Part shown: piece by piece, positions 33,171 through 44,177 of the stretch
Layout of the letters: the number at the start of each line of letters is the position of its first letter
How positions within the stretch are numbered: position 1 is the first letter of the stretch
Source of the DNA: Lepus europaeus
Lineage: Eukaryota; Chordata; Mammalia; Lagomorpha; Leporidae
Length of the DNA stretch: 64,000 nucleotides
Assembly: GCF_033115175.1 (NCBI RefSeq)
Contig: NC_084827.1
Span: 147,863,701 to 147,927,700, forward strand
Direction of reading: 5' to 3'
Program-made: the position numbers and the translations under genes
Notes under the pieces: model-generated
Told to the model about the DNA's origin: nothing
The model's database searches: none
The model's input: the letters and a program-made list of their open reading frames with translations, nothing else

Positions 33171-34649
33171 GCTATGTCTTATGACTTAATCTGACCATTG
33201 TCATGAAATTCCATACTCAATAGCATTTTTAAGTATAATTTATACTATGGAAGTATGAATATTCAGAGATTTCCGTGGTTTTAAGGAGCTGCAGGGATGC
33301 GTCTTTCATTCTGTTTGGTCTGCGAGTACATGATCAAGAAATTTAAATGGCACTGGGGAGCTATTTCTCTGCTCATCCCTTCTTGCTCATTATTGTTCCA
33401 GTTCCTTGAATGTAATTGATATTAACATGTTGGATTTATTTTTTTTAATCTTCTTTCATCTGATATCAAGGACAAATCAAATAGAGTTCTTTACAAAAGT
33501 TAATTAACTTTATTTGAACCTTCTCTCAAATGGAGTCTGGTACTTCCACTTTAGCAATAGAGAAATAAACTACAACCGAGAAGTTTTTAGGTGGCTGGAA
33601 AATAAGTGAGTTGGACTACACTATCTTCCATTTTTCTTTCAGCTTTCATATTCTGTGATTCTAAGAGGGCTGGTTGGTAACAGAGTGGGAATGTGAACTC
33701 AGGAATGCTAACTTAAGCCCCCTTCCTCGTCAAAATGCCATTCTTCTCTGATGAAGTAACACTTGCAAACCAAGTTTTAACTGATGCCTTGGAGGCTGAA
33801 AGCTCTGGAAACCTAAGAAATAGGTCATGGAAGGAAAAGTTTAAAACCTAATGTATGCACTTAACAGAGTGGTCATAGTAATTATTTTATGGGCGAACTC
33901 TGCTTATAGATAAAAGTCACAGTTAAAAAAATAGAAAACAGATGGTGGCTAGGTAGTGGGGTGAAACCCTTCTTTGCAAACCAGTGAGATTTGGACTGTG
34001 ACATTTTTGAGAAGCCCAGAATGCTAATGGAAACTTAGGCTTTAGATGAAAGGAAGCACGTGGAAAATCTTATCCATTTGCAACCTGCTTCCATTTAGTT
34101 ATTAAAAAGGGATTGTATAAACCTGGGAACAAAATCAAGAGGAAGTAGAAGTGGCTGTAGTGCTAAGAGTTGGAGGTAAAATAGGTTTCAGGCCATGGAA
34201 AAGTTTGCATGCCTTATAAGCTAGGTTTGCTCTGCTTTTGACACATTTCTGGTTTTTCCCTTAGAATTATTTGAGAGAGAAAGGCTAACGAGGATGAATA
34301 ATTTGAACTGGGATCTGTTTGATACATTTCAGGTTTAGCACCTTCTAAGGATCTTTGGGCAATTTGAACCCTGGAGCAGAGGTGCTTGAAATCTTATTCC
34401 TATATAGAACCATTTAGCTGGCAGAATAAAAGTGTATGATTGAATGCTAAAATGTAAATTATATGAATTGCAAGTTACAGGAAGTCAGAGGACAATGGCC
34501 AATCCAGGTGAGAGAAATGGGGTCATGCACTTGAAGAATGAGTGGAAGTCAGTCAAGAGATGTGGAGAGAAGAGGGCAGCCTAGGGAAAAGACTTGTATG
34601 GTGAAGATTTGCTGTAGGGGTGTGCCTGGGGTAGTCAAAGTGCAGAAAA
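33171..34649. other. Intergenic, possible MIR trace
   Basis: 'cagagtgggaatgtgaactcaggaatg' at about 33682 resembles the MIR 3' part. Nothing else is recognisable over about 1.5 kb; SINE-free. Confidence 0.4.
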
Positions 34650-34657
34650 CAGTCTTG

Positions 34658-34932
34658 TGGCCGGCACCGCGGCTCACTAGGCTAATCCTCTACCTGTGGC
34701 GCCGGCACCCTGGGTTCTAGTCCTGGTTGGGGTGCCGGATTCTGTCCCGGTTGCTCCTCTTCCAGTCCAGCTCTTTACTATGGCCTGGGAAGGCAGTGGA
34801 GGATGGCCCAAGTGCTTGAGCCCTTCACCCATGGCCATTTGGGGGGTGAACCAACGGAAGGAAGACCTTTCTCTCTGTCTCTCTCACTAACTCTGCCTGT
34901 CCAAAAAAAAAAAAGAAAGAAAGAAAAGAAAG
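34658..34932 (+). mobile_element. Young-type C-repeat SINE with internal deletion
   Basis: Head GGCCGGCACCGCGGCTCACTAGG at 34659. The copy jumps from 'gcccttcacccatgg' to 'ccatttggggggtgaacc' (about 34834), losing roughly 60 bases of the core. Tail is A-rich with GAAA repeats. CAGTCTTG flanks both ends (34650-34657 and 34933-34940). Confidence 0.92.
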
Positions 34933-34940
34933 CAGTCTTG

Positions 34941-35280
34941 TCTGTCCACCGTGGAGTATCTTATTATAAGTGAGAATGTTTTAGAGCTAATTACCTCAAG
35001 TGGAGTCACAGCGTGTTGGGCCTTGAATGTGTGATAGGAAAGTCCTTGTTAGTAAAAGACTGAAGTGCTGAAATTTAGCAATGGACTGTTTGCTGGAGGC
35101 CCATCCTGAAAGGACAAAAGCCATAGAAAAAGAGAAGACGTTAACCAGGAAAAATCAGCATCGTGAGTATTTTAAAAATGCAGTTCCAAACCTTGCCTTA
35201 TCTAGTTGCTTGGTAGTTTCATGCTAGCACAGTTTATCCTGTTTGGAGTAATCAAAGAATAGAATGTAAAACTTGAAAGG
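34941..35280. other. Unannotated short stretch
   Basis: Nothing recognisable. Confidence 0.4.
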
Positions 35281-35618
35281 AGGGGCTAGCACTGTGGTGC
35301 CGTGGGTTAAGCCCCCACTTGTAAAGCTCACATGCTGTATCAGAGTGCCAGTTTGAGTCCCTGTTGCTCTATTTCTGATCCAGCTCCCTGGTAATGCAGG
35401 TGGGGAAGCAGCAGATTTCCCAAGCACTTGGGCCTTTGCCACCCATGTGGGAGACCCAGATGGAGCTCCTGGTTCCTGGCTTTGGCTTAGCCCAGACCTG
35501 GCTGTTGTGGACATGTGGGGAGTGAACCAGCAAAAGGGAGCTCTCTCTCTTACTCTCTCTCCCCTTCTCTTGCTTTCTGATGCTCTGCTTTTCAAATAAA
35601 TAAATGGACAAATCGTTT
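35281..35618 (+). mobile_element. C-repeat SINE, diverged
   Basis: GGGGCTAGCACTGTGG head, core with 'agcacttgggcc' and 'gtgggagacccag', tail 'caaataaataaatgg'. Target duplication not resolved. Confidence 0.9.
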
Positions 35619-36414
35619 TTTAAAAATTGATTTCTCAAGATCACATTCAAACCAGTCCAGGATTTATCCTCCTGTATCGGATCTCTTTGTGGCCAAAATA
35701 TCATTATATATCGTGTGCTCTAGAATTGTGTCCCTCAAAGTGTGGTTCATTAATCAACTGCACCAAAATGTTCCTGAACCCCAGTTCAGAAATATTATGT
35801 TAGAATTCCTAGCATTAGGGCAAAGAATCTCCATGTTAACCAACCATCTGTCCTATTTTACACACTGAAGTTTGAGCCTTGCTGCTCTAAAGCAAAATAA
35901 AATTCATTCAGAATGTTTTATTTGGTTTTTGAGCCTCAGGTAGATTATGGAGCAAAAACAATTTAGATAATTGCCAGTTTGTTATTTAAATGGATCGAGG
36001 AACTAGGCATTCTGCATTTTTAGTGTTGATCATAATATTCATGCTTTCAATCACTGGAATCCTATAGGGGAAAACATAAAAGTATGAATTATTTTCTTAC
36101 TTACACAACTGGAAATGGAAAGAAAACACATGTCTGAAGTGTGTGCATGCATGGGTGTTTGTGAGTTTACATTATGGCACAAATAATACCCAGAAAAGAA
36201 ATTGAACTGATAACCCACAATCTCTATTTGTTACCCAAAATCTCTGATTCAGATGTTTTTACAGGTGACAGTTATCAAAAACAAACAAAAGGCTTGTGTG
36301 TGTTGTGTCAGAAAGAAAAGTTATTCAAATAATTGTATGTATGACTTTAAGAACAGTAAAAGAAAAGTAGAAAAATCAAGGTAATTTCACTTATAAAACA
36401 AATGTAAAAATCTT
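35619..36414. other. Unannotated AT-rich stretch
   Basis: No gene or recognised repeat. Confidence 0.4.
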
Positions 36415-36769
36415 AATTAAAATATTGATTAAATTTAATAAACCCCAGTAAATATTGCTATGATTAAGAAGCATTCATTTCAGGAATAAATGAATAGTTT
36501 AACTTCAGAAATTTCATCACATTAATGGACAAAGGAAGAAAAATCATTGAATATCTCAATAGCTGTAGAAAAAGCATTTTCTATAGTTCAATATAGTAAA
36601 AACGTCAGATTACAATGATTAATCTAAGGCAGAGAAATCAAGAAGTATAAATATGTGTGTATATATGTAGTATGTATAAACATACATTTATATAGATATA
36701 TGAATTTAGTTAATAGACTTATTTATAATAGATTTGAGTAAATAAAGACTAAAAAGAAACATCTTTCAG

Positions 36770-37096
36770 GCCTGGCACTGTGGCACAGTGGGTTAAAGCC
36801 CTGGCCTAAAGCGCTGGCATCCCATATGGGCGCTGGTTCTAATCCCAGCTGCTCCTCTTTCCATCTAACTCTCTGCTATGGCCTGGGAAAGCAGTAGCAG
36901 ATGGCCCAAGTCCTTGGGCCTCTGCACCTGCGTGGGAGACCTGTAAGAAGCTCCTGGCTCCTGGCTCTTGCCTTTGGATCAGCGCAGCTCCGGCCGTTGC
37001 GGCCAACTGGGGAGTGAACCAGCAGATGGAAGACCTCTCTCTCTGTCTCTACCTCTCTCTGTAATTCTGTCTTTAAAAAAAAAAAGAAAAGAAAAG
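36770..37096 (+). mobile_element. C-repeat SINE nested in L1
   Basis: GGCCTGGCACTGTGGCAC head with the 'gttaaagccctggcc' variant, full core, CT-rich part, and A-rich tail with 'aaaagaaaaga'. The bordering GAAACATCTTTCA and GAAAAGGTCTTTCA are compatible with a decayed duplication. Confidence 0.92.
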
Positions 37097-37361
37097 GTCT
37101 TTCATATAGGACTTAAAACCTATAGCAACTATCACATGAACAGAAATTTCTGGATCCATACCAATTAATATCAGATACAAAATAAAAAATATCTGTTATC
37201 ATCATTAGCAGTTAACATAACATTGGATATCCTGACCCATTATATAAGACAATAAAAAAGAAAACTTTGGTAAATAAGAAATCCTGATGTTTTATTGATA
37301 ATGGGATTATTTCCACTGAAAGTTTAATCAAATTGAATTAGCAAGTTATTAGCATTAGAGT

Positions 37362-37700
37362 GGGGCTGGTGCTGTGGAGCAGCAGGTTAAAACCCTGGCC
37401 TGAAGTGCTGGCATCCCATATGGGATCTGGTTTTAGTCTTGGCTGCTCCTTTTCTGATCCAGCTCTCTGCTATGGCCTGGGAAAGCAGTGGAAGATGGCC
37501 CAAGTCCTTGGTCCCCTGCACCCGTGTGGGAGACCTGGAAGGAGCTTCTGGCTCCTGGCTTTGGATCGGCGCAGGTCTCTCCATTGCAGGCATCTGGGGA
37601 GTGAACCAGTGGATGGAAGACCCCCCTCTCTCTCTCTCTACTCTCTCTGTAACTCTGTCTTTCAAATAAATAAAATAAATAAATCTTTTTTAAAAAAAGA
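37362..37700 (+). mobile_element. C-repeat SINE nested in L1
   Basis: GGGGCTGGTGCTGTGGAGC head, 'gttaaaaccctggcc' variant shared with the copy at 36770, full core, tail 'caaataaataaaataaataaatc'. The two are the same subfamily and lie about 270 bases apart. Confidence 0.93.
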
Positions 37701-38029
37701 AGTATTAAGAGTTCAGCAAAGTTGATGGGTCTAAAACTACCTCACATAATCAACATAGTTTCTCTCTGCTAGCACCAACAAACTTGAAAATATTTAAAAA
37801 TACCATGTACAATAGCATTAGGAGTTGGTAGACTGTAGTCCATGGTTTGCTACCTGTTTTAGTATGTAAATTTTATGAGAACATAGTAATGCCTATTCAC
37901 TTATAAAATATAAATTTGAGCAAGAAAGAAAACCAAGTAGAAAAATAGCAAATAAATTTTGGAGGAGAATAACTAATAAATAAGGAGATGCTCAAATTAC
38001 CTTAGTAATCAGAGACTTTTGCTTATTTT

Positions 38030-38069
38030 TAGATTTTATTTCTTTCTTTAAGTTATTTGAAAGGCAAGG

Positions 38070-38104
<35 letters not shown>

Positions 38105-38346
38105 TATTTGCTGGTTCACTCTCCATATGCTTACAAGAGGTAGGGTGAGCCAGGCCAAAGCCAGGAACCAGGAACTCCTTCCAGGTCTCCATGCAGGTAA
38201 CAGGGATCCAAGTCCTTCTGACTGTTAGGGTGCACATTATCAGGAAGCTGGGAGGGAGAGCAGAGCTGGGACTTGAATCAGGGCACTCTGCTATGGGATG
38301 TGAGCACCCCAAGTGGTGGCTTAACTGCCGTGCCAAACATCTGTTC
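38030..38346 (-). mobile_element. C-repeat SINE, reverse
   Basis: 'gattttatttctttctttaagttatttgaaaggcaagg' tail side, a (GA)n run at 38072-38101, core, and a degraded head ending 'gccaaacatctgttcc'. Inserted in L1-derived sequence. Confidence 0.88.
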
Positions 38347-39065
38347 CAAGAGAACTTCAGTGTTGAAATAACAACAACAAAAACCCTCCAAAACCATCAG
38401 AATGACAAATGTGAGAAATAGGAATAGTAGCAAGTATTGGTGAAGACCTAAGGAAAGGATGTGTGTGTGAGGGAAGGTATAAATTGGGGCAGGTACCCTG
38501 CACAGCAACCTAGTGGTACCTGGTGAATAAAATCTGTATGTATCCTACGATCTAATGATTCCAATCCAGTTCTTTCAGCTCTAAGGTCCCTGTAGAAATC
38601 TACAAAGGAACAACTGAAGGGGTGCTCATAAATGCATTGTTTGCTTTGGTGAGAAATTGAAGCTAACTTAGGAGTTTCTCAGTAACAGAATGTACAAATC
38701 AAATGTGGATGCATGCGCTGGACTCAGCAGGATGTAGAAGGGATGTATATATAACTATATATATATACATATAATATAAATATTTTTGTGAGTGTATATA
38801 TATAGAAACATGTATGTATTATATATATAACAACATATCAATATATACATTAATACCAAAATATGGTCTTGAGTAAGAAATGCTAGGAACAGAAAACAAT
38901 TTATAGCATTGTATCATTTTTATAAAATAAAAATCTGTAGAAAACATTTTATAAAGATAAATATAAGGTCATGGTATTCAAAAATGGTCATGGTAAAATG
39001 AAATTAAAAGAAAAGTTAAAAACAAAGTTTGACAAAACACTGTACTTACAGCAAAACTGAGATAT
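38347..39065 (+). mobile_element. Old L1 3' region, sense
   Basis: 'ccaaaaccatcagaatgacaaatg' and 'aatagtagcaagtattggtgaagacc' correspond to the ORF2 C-terminal end in sense. 'tctaatgattccaatccag' and 'tgctcataaatgcattg' continue into the 3' UTR. Likely the same element as 36415-37830. The (TA)-rich part at 38745-38850 is secondary. Confidence 0.65.
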
Positions 39066-39104
39066 AAATTTTTCTTTTTGCTTTTGTTTATTAGATTGTT
39101 TTTT
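39066..39104 (-). mobile_element. L1 3' tip, left of the retrocopy
   Basis: The T-rich end of a minus-strand L1. It continues at 40612 after the YBX1 retrocopy. The TTAGATTGTTTTTT at 39091-39104 is the left copy of the target-site duplication. Confidence 0.6.
39091..39104. repeat. Target-site duplication, left copy
   Basis: TTAGATTGTTTTTT, identical to 40612-40625. Marks the 3' border of the YBX1 retrocopy, just beyond its poly(A). Confidence 0.93.
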
Positions 39105-40611
39105 TTTTTATTATTTAAGACCTTTATTAGCAGGTGCTTGCAGTTTGTTGACTTTTTTGAAAAAATCAAGTTGTAAACTTTTATTACAAATTAAAAATGA
39201 AGTTCTTAAAAATCTCAACTTGACCAGATATGAAACAATTTAAAAACCTTTAAAGGTGTATTGAGAAAAACCAGGCTTTTTTAAAAAACACGTTTGTCGT
39301 TACCAAAAAGAGACATCTTTAGGTAAAAATAATAAAAACCCCATGCTGCATAGATAATGCAGATAGTTCTAGTAATCTGGTCAACGGGCAAAAAGCAAGC
39401 ACTTAAGGTCTTCAGCTCCAATCTTTTGTTCATTTCTTATTGCTGGAATTTCATATTCATTTCTTCTTGTTGGATGACTAAACCGGATGATGGTAGAGAT
39501 GTTAAGCCGGCATTTACTCAGCCCCGCCCTGCTCAGCCTCGGGAGCGGACGAATTCTCAGCTGGTGGATCGGCTGCTTTTGTCTCTTTGCCATCTTGTGG
39601 TTTAGGGTTATCTGGGCTTCTGCGTCGGTAATTGAAGTTGCGGCGGTACCGACGCTGAGGTGGCTGCTGACCCTGGGTCTCATCTCCTTGGTTTTCCTTA
39701 TCTTCTTCATTGCCGTCCTCTCTAGGCTGTCTTTGGCAAGGAGGACCTCTGCGGAATCGTGGTCTATAACCCCGATACATATTCTGTCTCACTGGTCTAC
39801 CTTGTTCTCCTGCACCCTGGTGGTCAGCACCTTCCATCACTTCTCCCTGCACAGGAGGGTTGGAATACTGTGGTCGACGCCCATAGGGTCTCCGCATGTA
39901 GTAAGGTGGGAACCTTCGCCTGCGGTAGGGCCGGCGTTGTTGGGCCTGGCCTTCGGGAGCGCTCTCCGACCCCTCATTCTTTTCCCCACTCTCACTGTTC
40001 TGGTAATTCTGCTGGTAATTGCGTGGAGGACCCCTACGACGTGGGTAGCGTCTGTAATGGTTACGGTCTGCTGCATATTTACTGCCTTGCACTGGAACTC
40101 CACCAGGACCTGTAACATTTGCTGCCTCCGCACCCTTTTCTCCTTCAACAACATCAAACTCCACAGTCTCTCCATCTACACTGCGAAGGTACTTCCTGGG
40201 GTTATTCTTCTTTATGGCAGTCTGGTGTACAAATACGTCTTCCTTGGTGTCATTCCTGTTGATGAAACCATATCCGTTCCTTACATTGAACCATTTTACT
40301 GTTCCCAAAACCTTCGTTGGGATGACCTTCTTTTCCCCGCCGGCGGGCGCCGCCGAAGTGAGGCCGCCCGGGCCACCGCTCCCTGCGCCGCTGCCCGTGG
40401 TGCTGGGCTTGGTTTCGACGGCGCTGAGGGCGGGGGCGGCTGGCGGCTGCTGGGTCTCGGCCTCGCTGCTCATGGTTGTGGTGATGGTGACTGGGGCCGG
40501 CTGCAGCAGCTGCGGCTCCTCCCGGGGTGCGATGGTAACTAGGCCGGTGGCGGCGGCGGGGCTGCTCAGGGCTCTCTGGGGTCTGCTCTCCGCTCCCGCT
40601 ACCGATCGAAC
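39105..40611 (-). pseudogene. YBX1: YBX1 processed retrocopy (whole insertion)
   Basis: A spliced YBX1 mRNA copied back into DNA. In mRNA sense it has about 138 bases of GC-rich 5' UTR (40611-40474), the coding sequence (40473-39514), about 400 bases of 3' UTR, AATAAA at 39128-39123, and a very short poly(A) at 39109-39105. No introns are present, whereas the parent gene is multi-exonic. A perfect 14-bp duplication flanks it, and the insertion point on the minus strand reads AATT/AAAAAA, the L1 endonuclease type. It is nearly full length at the 5' end. The many intact CpGs in the first 250 bases argue for a fairly recent insertion. No promoter of its own is evident, so expression would depend on the neighbourhood. 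Confidence 0.95.
39514..40473 (-). CDS. YBX1: Intact Y-box binding protein 1-like ORF, 319 aa
   Basis: YB-1 binds single-stranded DNA and mRNA through a cold-shock domain and packages mRNPs in the cytoplasm and nucleus. The frame is complete from MSSEAETQQ to [12 protein letters not shown]. Residues 1-46 are the Ala/Pro/Gly-rich region. Residues about 47-124 are the cold-shock domain with RNP1 (NGYGFI, 66-71) and RNP2 (DVFVH, 79-83). The rest is the alternating basic/acidic tail with [13 protein letters not shown] and [12 protein letters not shown]. Compared with the 324-residue YB-1 I recall, four residues of the N-terminal PPAAP repeat and one Gly after LRSV (near 99) are missing. A few substitutions also occur (A to P at 52, a Cys in GPPCQRQ, RRPEN to RSPDN). 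Both deletions keep the frame. The start is the parental ATG. Whether it is transcribed or translated cannot be judged from sequence. Confidence 0.9.
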   Translation of the reverse strand: MSSEAETQQPPAAPALSAVETKPSTTGSGAGSGGPGGLTSAAPAGGEKKVIPTKVLGTVKWFNVRNGYGFINRNDTKEDVFVHQTAIKKNNPRKYLRSVDGETVEFDVVEGEKGAEAANVTGPGGVPVQGSKYAADRNHYRRYPRRRGPPRNYQQNYQNSESGEKNEGSESAPEGQAQQRRPYRRRRFPPYYMRRPYGRRPQYSNPPVQGEVMEGADHQGAGEQGRPVRQNMYRGYRPRFRRGPPCQRQPREDGNEEDKENQGDETQGQQPPQRRYRRNFNYRRRSPDNPKPQDGKETKAADPPAENSSAPEAEQGGAE

Positions 40612-40625
40612 TTAGATTGTTTTTT
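40612..40625. repeat. Target-site duplication, right copy
   Basis: TTAGATTGTTTTTT, identical to 39091-39104. It lies directly beyond the 5' end of the retrocopied mRNA. Confidence 0.93.
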
Positions 40626-41155
40626 AATTTTAGCTCCCACATATAAGGGAGAACATGTAGTAATTGTCTTTCTGTGTCTGATTTAATTTCACTCAACATA
40701 ATGTCCTCTAGTTGCATCCATTTTGGTCCAGCTGATATAATTTTATTTTTTGGTAGCTGAATACTATTCCATTGTTAAATATACCACATTTTCTTCATCC
40801 ATTGATCTGATTATAGACATCTTAGTTGATTCCATAATTTGGCTTTGTGAGAAGTAACTGGTGATGCAGATGACTCTTTGATACAGTGTGTTCATGTCTT
40901 CTGAGTATAGACCCAGTAGTGGGATTGCTGGATCATCCAGCAAATCTATTTTTAGTTTTTGAAGAAATCTCCTTAGTGTTTTCCACAGTGGCTGCACTAA
41001 TTTGCATTCCCACCAACAGTGTATAAATTACCTTAGTATTATACTCAGAATTACACTTTCTCCACATCCTCGCCAGCATTTGGTGCTCTCTGTACTACTA
41101 AGTTTTAATGATCTGTGACTATTTTAAAATGTGCTGTATATGAGAAAATACATAT
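40626..41155 (-). mobile_element. Old L1 3' UTR and ORF2 end, host of the retrocopy
   Basis: Antisense L1: 'ctcccacatataaggg', 'gctgaatactattccattg', 'accacattttcttcatcc', 'cagtagtgggattgctggatc', 'gtgttttccacagtggctgcactaatttgcattccc'. These are standard anchors from the L1 3' UTR into the ORF2 C-terminus. The YBX1 copy landed within its terminal A-rich part. Confidence 0.88.
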
Positions 41156-41295
41156 CTTTTCAGTTGACTATTGTTATAGCCCTTGCCAGTATTCCTGCTG
41201 AACTACGGTCTTGTTTGATTTTTATTTGTTGAACTATTTAGTGGGGAGTTAAGCTTTTGACTATAATGTAAATTTAAAAATATGTTAATGCAAAA
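41156..41295. other. Short unannotated stretch
   Basis: Possibly further L1 remnant; not assignable. Confidence 0.3.
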
Positions 41296-41380
41296 AATAA
41301 AAGATTTATTTTGGTGTAAAAAGTTTGAAGTCATGGATAGTGTTTCATAATACTCATTTCCATGACCCTCTGAAGACCCC
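41296..41380 (-). mobile_element. MITE-like fragment, relative of 31916
   Basis: Read on minus it begins GGGGTCTTCAGAGGGTCATGG and continues 'aaatgagtattatgaaacac', then 'acaccaaaataaatc'. This follows the order of arm and interior of the hairpin element at 31916-32036. The second arm is missing or too diverged. Confidence 0.45.
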
Positions 41381-41577
41381 TCATACATATAAAAGGACAT
41401 GTGTCAGGTACATTTCATTGGGTACTTCCAGGATGAAGGGAAGAAAATACAAGTGTGGAAATGCCGAAGGGGAGGTGGTGTAAAATTATAAAATAAAAGT
41501 TGACAAAGAGCTTTACACTAGCTGCCAATATTCTGTGACCTGCAGAGTGGAATAAATTTAACTGTGTACCCAGTCTA

Positions 41578-41877
41578 TTTTATTTTATTTGAGGAGGGTA
41601 GGAGAAAGCGAGCGAGCATGTCTGAATTGCTGGCTCACTCCTCAATTCCTCAAAATGGCTGGGACTAGGCTGGGACCAAAGCCATGAGCCTAGACTCAAT
41701 CCAGGTCTCTCACAGGGGTAGCAGGAATTCAATTATTTGAGCCATCACCTGCTGACTCACAGGTTGTGAGTTAGCAGGAAGCTGAGTAAGGAACCAGAGC
41801 CAGGTATCGAACCCAGGTACTCTACGGTACACAGGCATCTTAACCAGTATCTTAACTGCAAGGCTGAACAGCTGCCA
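41578..41877 (-). mobile_element. Old C-repeat SINE
   Basis: Diverged reverse copy: 'ttttatttgaggagggtagg', 'ttgctggctcactcctcaattcc', 'gagccatcacctgctg', 'gttagcaggaagctgag', 'atcgaacccagg', head near 41870. Confidence 0.8.
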
Positions 41878-43567
41878 CTATGCACCTAGGTTTACAAGAC
41901 AACACCAAATTTAAAACTAATGAGATTAGTGGTCTTTATGAAATGCACTTTTGTTATTCAAAATTCAGCATCTTCTTTGATGGGCATTTCCTCGATCAGT
42001 GAGAAGGCACTATTCTAGCATTTAGGGGAAACTAAAGGTTGCAAAGGTTTTGCTCTGCTGTTGCTCAGAATGTAATATCCGACCAGGCTATCTGTGTGGC
42101 CATCAGCAACATTAGGTCTCCGGTGAATCAGAATTCCACAGGATATGGATTAGCATTTAAATGTGATAGAATCATTCCAGATACTGCTGTGGATGAGACG
42201 CTGCAGCTGTGTATGCCTGTGCCCAGTTCAGACTCGCATCAAGACAATAGAGACTTTCTTTTTTCGTTCCTAATGTTTCCAACCCAATGCCAGGCATGTG
42301 TCAGGTACCGTTTTAGATGCTGGAAGTATATTAGTTGAATGAGTGAATAAAAACAAATTAGCCCTCTTTGCTTCAAACAAGACTTAAAAATCAGTAATGT
42401 AGCAGCAAAACTGTACCAATAAAATGTGCAATAATTGCAAACCTTGGGAAACTTGAGAAAGGTGTTAATGAACAAGTCTTTCCTTTCTTAGACGAAGACA
42501 ACTTTTATTTTGGTGTAAGTTTTCTTGCATATACTTTTTGGGGTTCTATCTGTCCTCTGACTTAGTGACTGCCAGTACATCTGATGATGGTATAAGCCTA
42601 ACTGCAAAGACTGGGATTACTCAACTGTATGACAGATCTCAGTTATACCAAGGACAAAAATGACTGGGGAAGAGGGGAAATGCTGCAAGCAAATAAGGAT
42701 TCGAAGAGTTCTTTCAAAGCTATTGTGCAAGAAGGCAATGTTGTTCTTAGAGTTAGGTGAAACATCTTGGACATTTATCCTCAGCAGGAAGGCAGTTACC
42801 CCTTCCCAATACAGAAGATCAAGTGGAACTTAGGCCAATGAGACTAGCATTTTTGAACAACTCTATAAGTGAAGTGCATTCCGAATGTTATCTTACTTAA
42901 TCCTTAACCTTCCAATGTAGCTGAGGCAGCTCTTCCTGTCTTGTCTTTAGTTGGGATCGCTTAAGGCTCAGAGATCTTAAATGTCTTACTAAGGTCAGGT
43001 CAATAGCAGAAGTAAATATAAACCCATTTTTTTTTTCTCAGAAACATTGGCTATTTCCGTAATACCATAATGCCTCCTTTAGCTTAAGCTGAGAATGAAG
43101 GCAGACTACATACGATATTTAAAGTTATTGTAGCAGCAGAGAAAGATCTGAGTTCAATGGGCTGGTCTCAGGTGATGGGCACATGAAAATATTCAGAAGT
43201 GATGATGCCGTAAGAAATGCTTATTTCCAAAATTGTACTAACATTGACATTGTGTCTATTCTATGCACCTCGAGGTATTGACTTATATATGGTTTTAATA
43301 TTCGCAAGTCATCATAAACTTCTTGCAGTATCTGTTATATATATAATACTCCATGAGTTACTGGGTTAGGAGTCGGGCAAGGATTCAGGGATATATCACT
43401 CTCAAGAAGTTTGAAAAGTAACTGGAAAGACAGGTTGAGTGGGAAGTGGACACTAGGGGACATTTGGGGGGATTGAGTGAGGGTTATGGGAGGATAGAGG
43501 CAGGGTGATGGCTGCAGACCACTAGTGAGAGAACGTTTCAAGGAGACGGTGAGATTTAAGGACAGAC
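41878..43567. other. Intergenic with MIR/L2-class remnants
   Basis: 42285-42390 ('ccaggcatgtgtcaggtaccgttttagatgctgg') resembles L2/MIR-class ancient repeat. 42890-43030 ('acttaatccttaaccttcc' to 'aaggtcaggtcaatagcagaag') resembles MIR on plus. No gene or exon is supported. Confidence 0.5.
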
Positions 43568-43880
43568 GCAGGGGCTGCTGTGCTGTGATGCGGCAGATGA
43601 AGCTGCCAACTTGCGATGCCAACGTTCCATATGGATAGGCCAGTTCCAGCGCCACCGTCTCTGATCCAGCTTCCTGCTGATGTGCCGGCGAAGGCACCTG
43701 GCCCAGGTGCTTGAGTCCCGGCCACTTTACATTGTGGCCATTTTGGAAGTGAAGCAGTGGATGGAAGCTTTTTCTCTCTTCCCCACCTTCCCCCACCTTC
43801 CCCCACCCCCTCCTACCCCCCCACTCTCCTTTGCTCTGTTTTCCAAGTAAATAAAGATAAAAAATTTTTTTAAAAGACAT
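43568..43880 (+). mobile_element. C-repeat SINE, diverged
   Basis: GCAGGGGCTGCTGTGCTGTG head, degraded core with a deletion in the middle ('ggcacctggcccaggtgcttg' to 'cattgtggccattttgg'), C-rich stretch at 43780-43825, tail 'caagtaaataaagat'. Confidence 0.82.
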
Positions 43881-43883
43881 ACA

Positions 43884-44177
43884 GGGGCAGGCATTTGGGG
43901 TAACAGTGAAGTCCTCACTTAAGACATCTGCATCCCATATTGGAATGCCTGGCTTAAGTCCCTGGTATTCTACTTCTGATTCAGATTCAGTTCGAGTCTA
44001 ATGTGTACCCTGAGAGGCAGCATGATGATGGCTTAAGTACCTGGATCCCTGTCACCCATGTGGGAGATTTGGATTGAGTTCTGGAGTCCTGGCTTTGGTC
44101 TGGCTCCGTCCTGACTGTCGCATGTATTTTGGTGAGTGAACCAATGGAAGGAAGCTCTGTTGGCCTTTCAAAAAAAT
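43884..44177 (+). mobile_element. Old C-repeat SINE, adjacent copy
   Basis: 'ggggcaggcatttggggtaacagtgaag' head type of the oldest subfamily. Then 'ccatattggaatgcctgg', 'gtacctggatccctgtcaccc', 'gtgggagatttggattgag' and 'ggtgagtgaaccaatgg'. It follows the previous SINE directly, in the same orientation. Confidence 0.82.

Larger units (their letters stand above)
36415..37830 (+). mobile_element. Decayed L1 ORF2, broken by two SINEs
   Basis: Sense ORF2 reverse-transcriptase-region remnants: 'tcaatagctgtagaaaaagcattt' (about 36558) matches the common ORF2 stretch 'tcaatagatgcagaaaaagcattt'. Later 'ttcagcaaagttgatgggtc' (about 37712) matches the part just before the ORF2 'gatacaaaatcaa' region. 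SINEs at 36770 and 37362 interrupt it. Many stops, no function expected. Confidence 0.72.

Noticed and set aside
39837..40175. 112-codon minus-strand frame within the retrocopy
   Set aside because: An out-of-frame shadow of the YBX1 frame.
39487..40542. 351-codon open frame on the plus strand
   Set aside because: It lies antisense to the YBX1 coding sequence and owes its openness to that sequence's composition. It has no recognisable domain.
43335..43880. 181-codon minus-strand frame
   Set aside because: Mostly antisense SINE plus flanking sequence. No domain.
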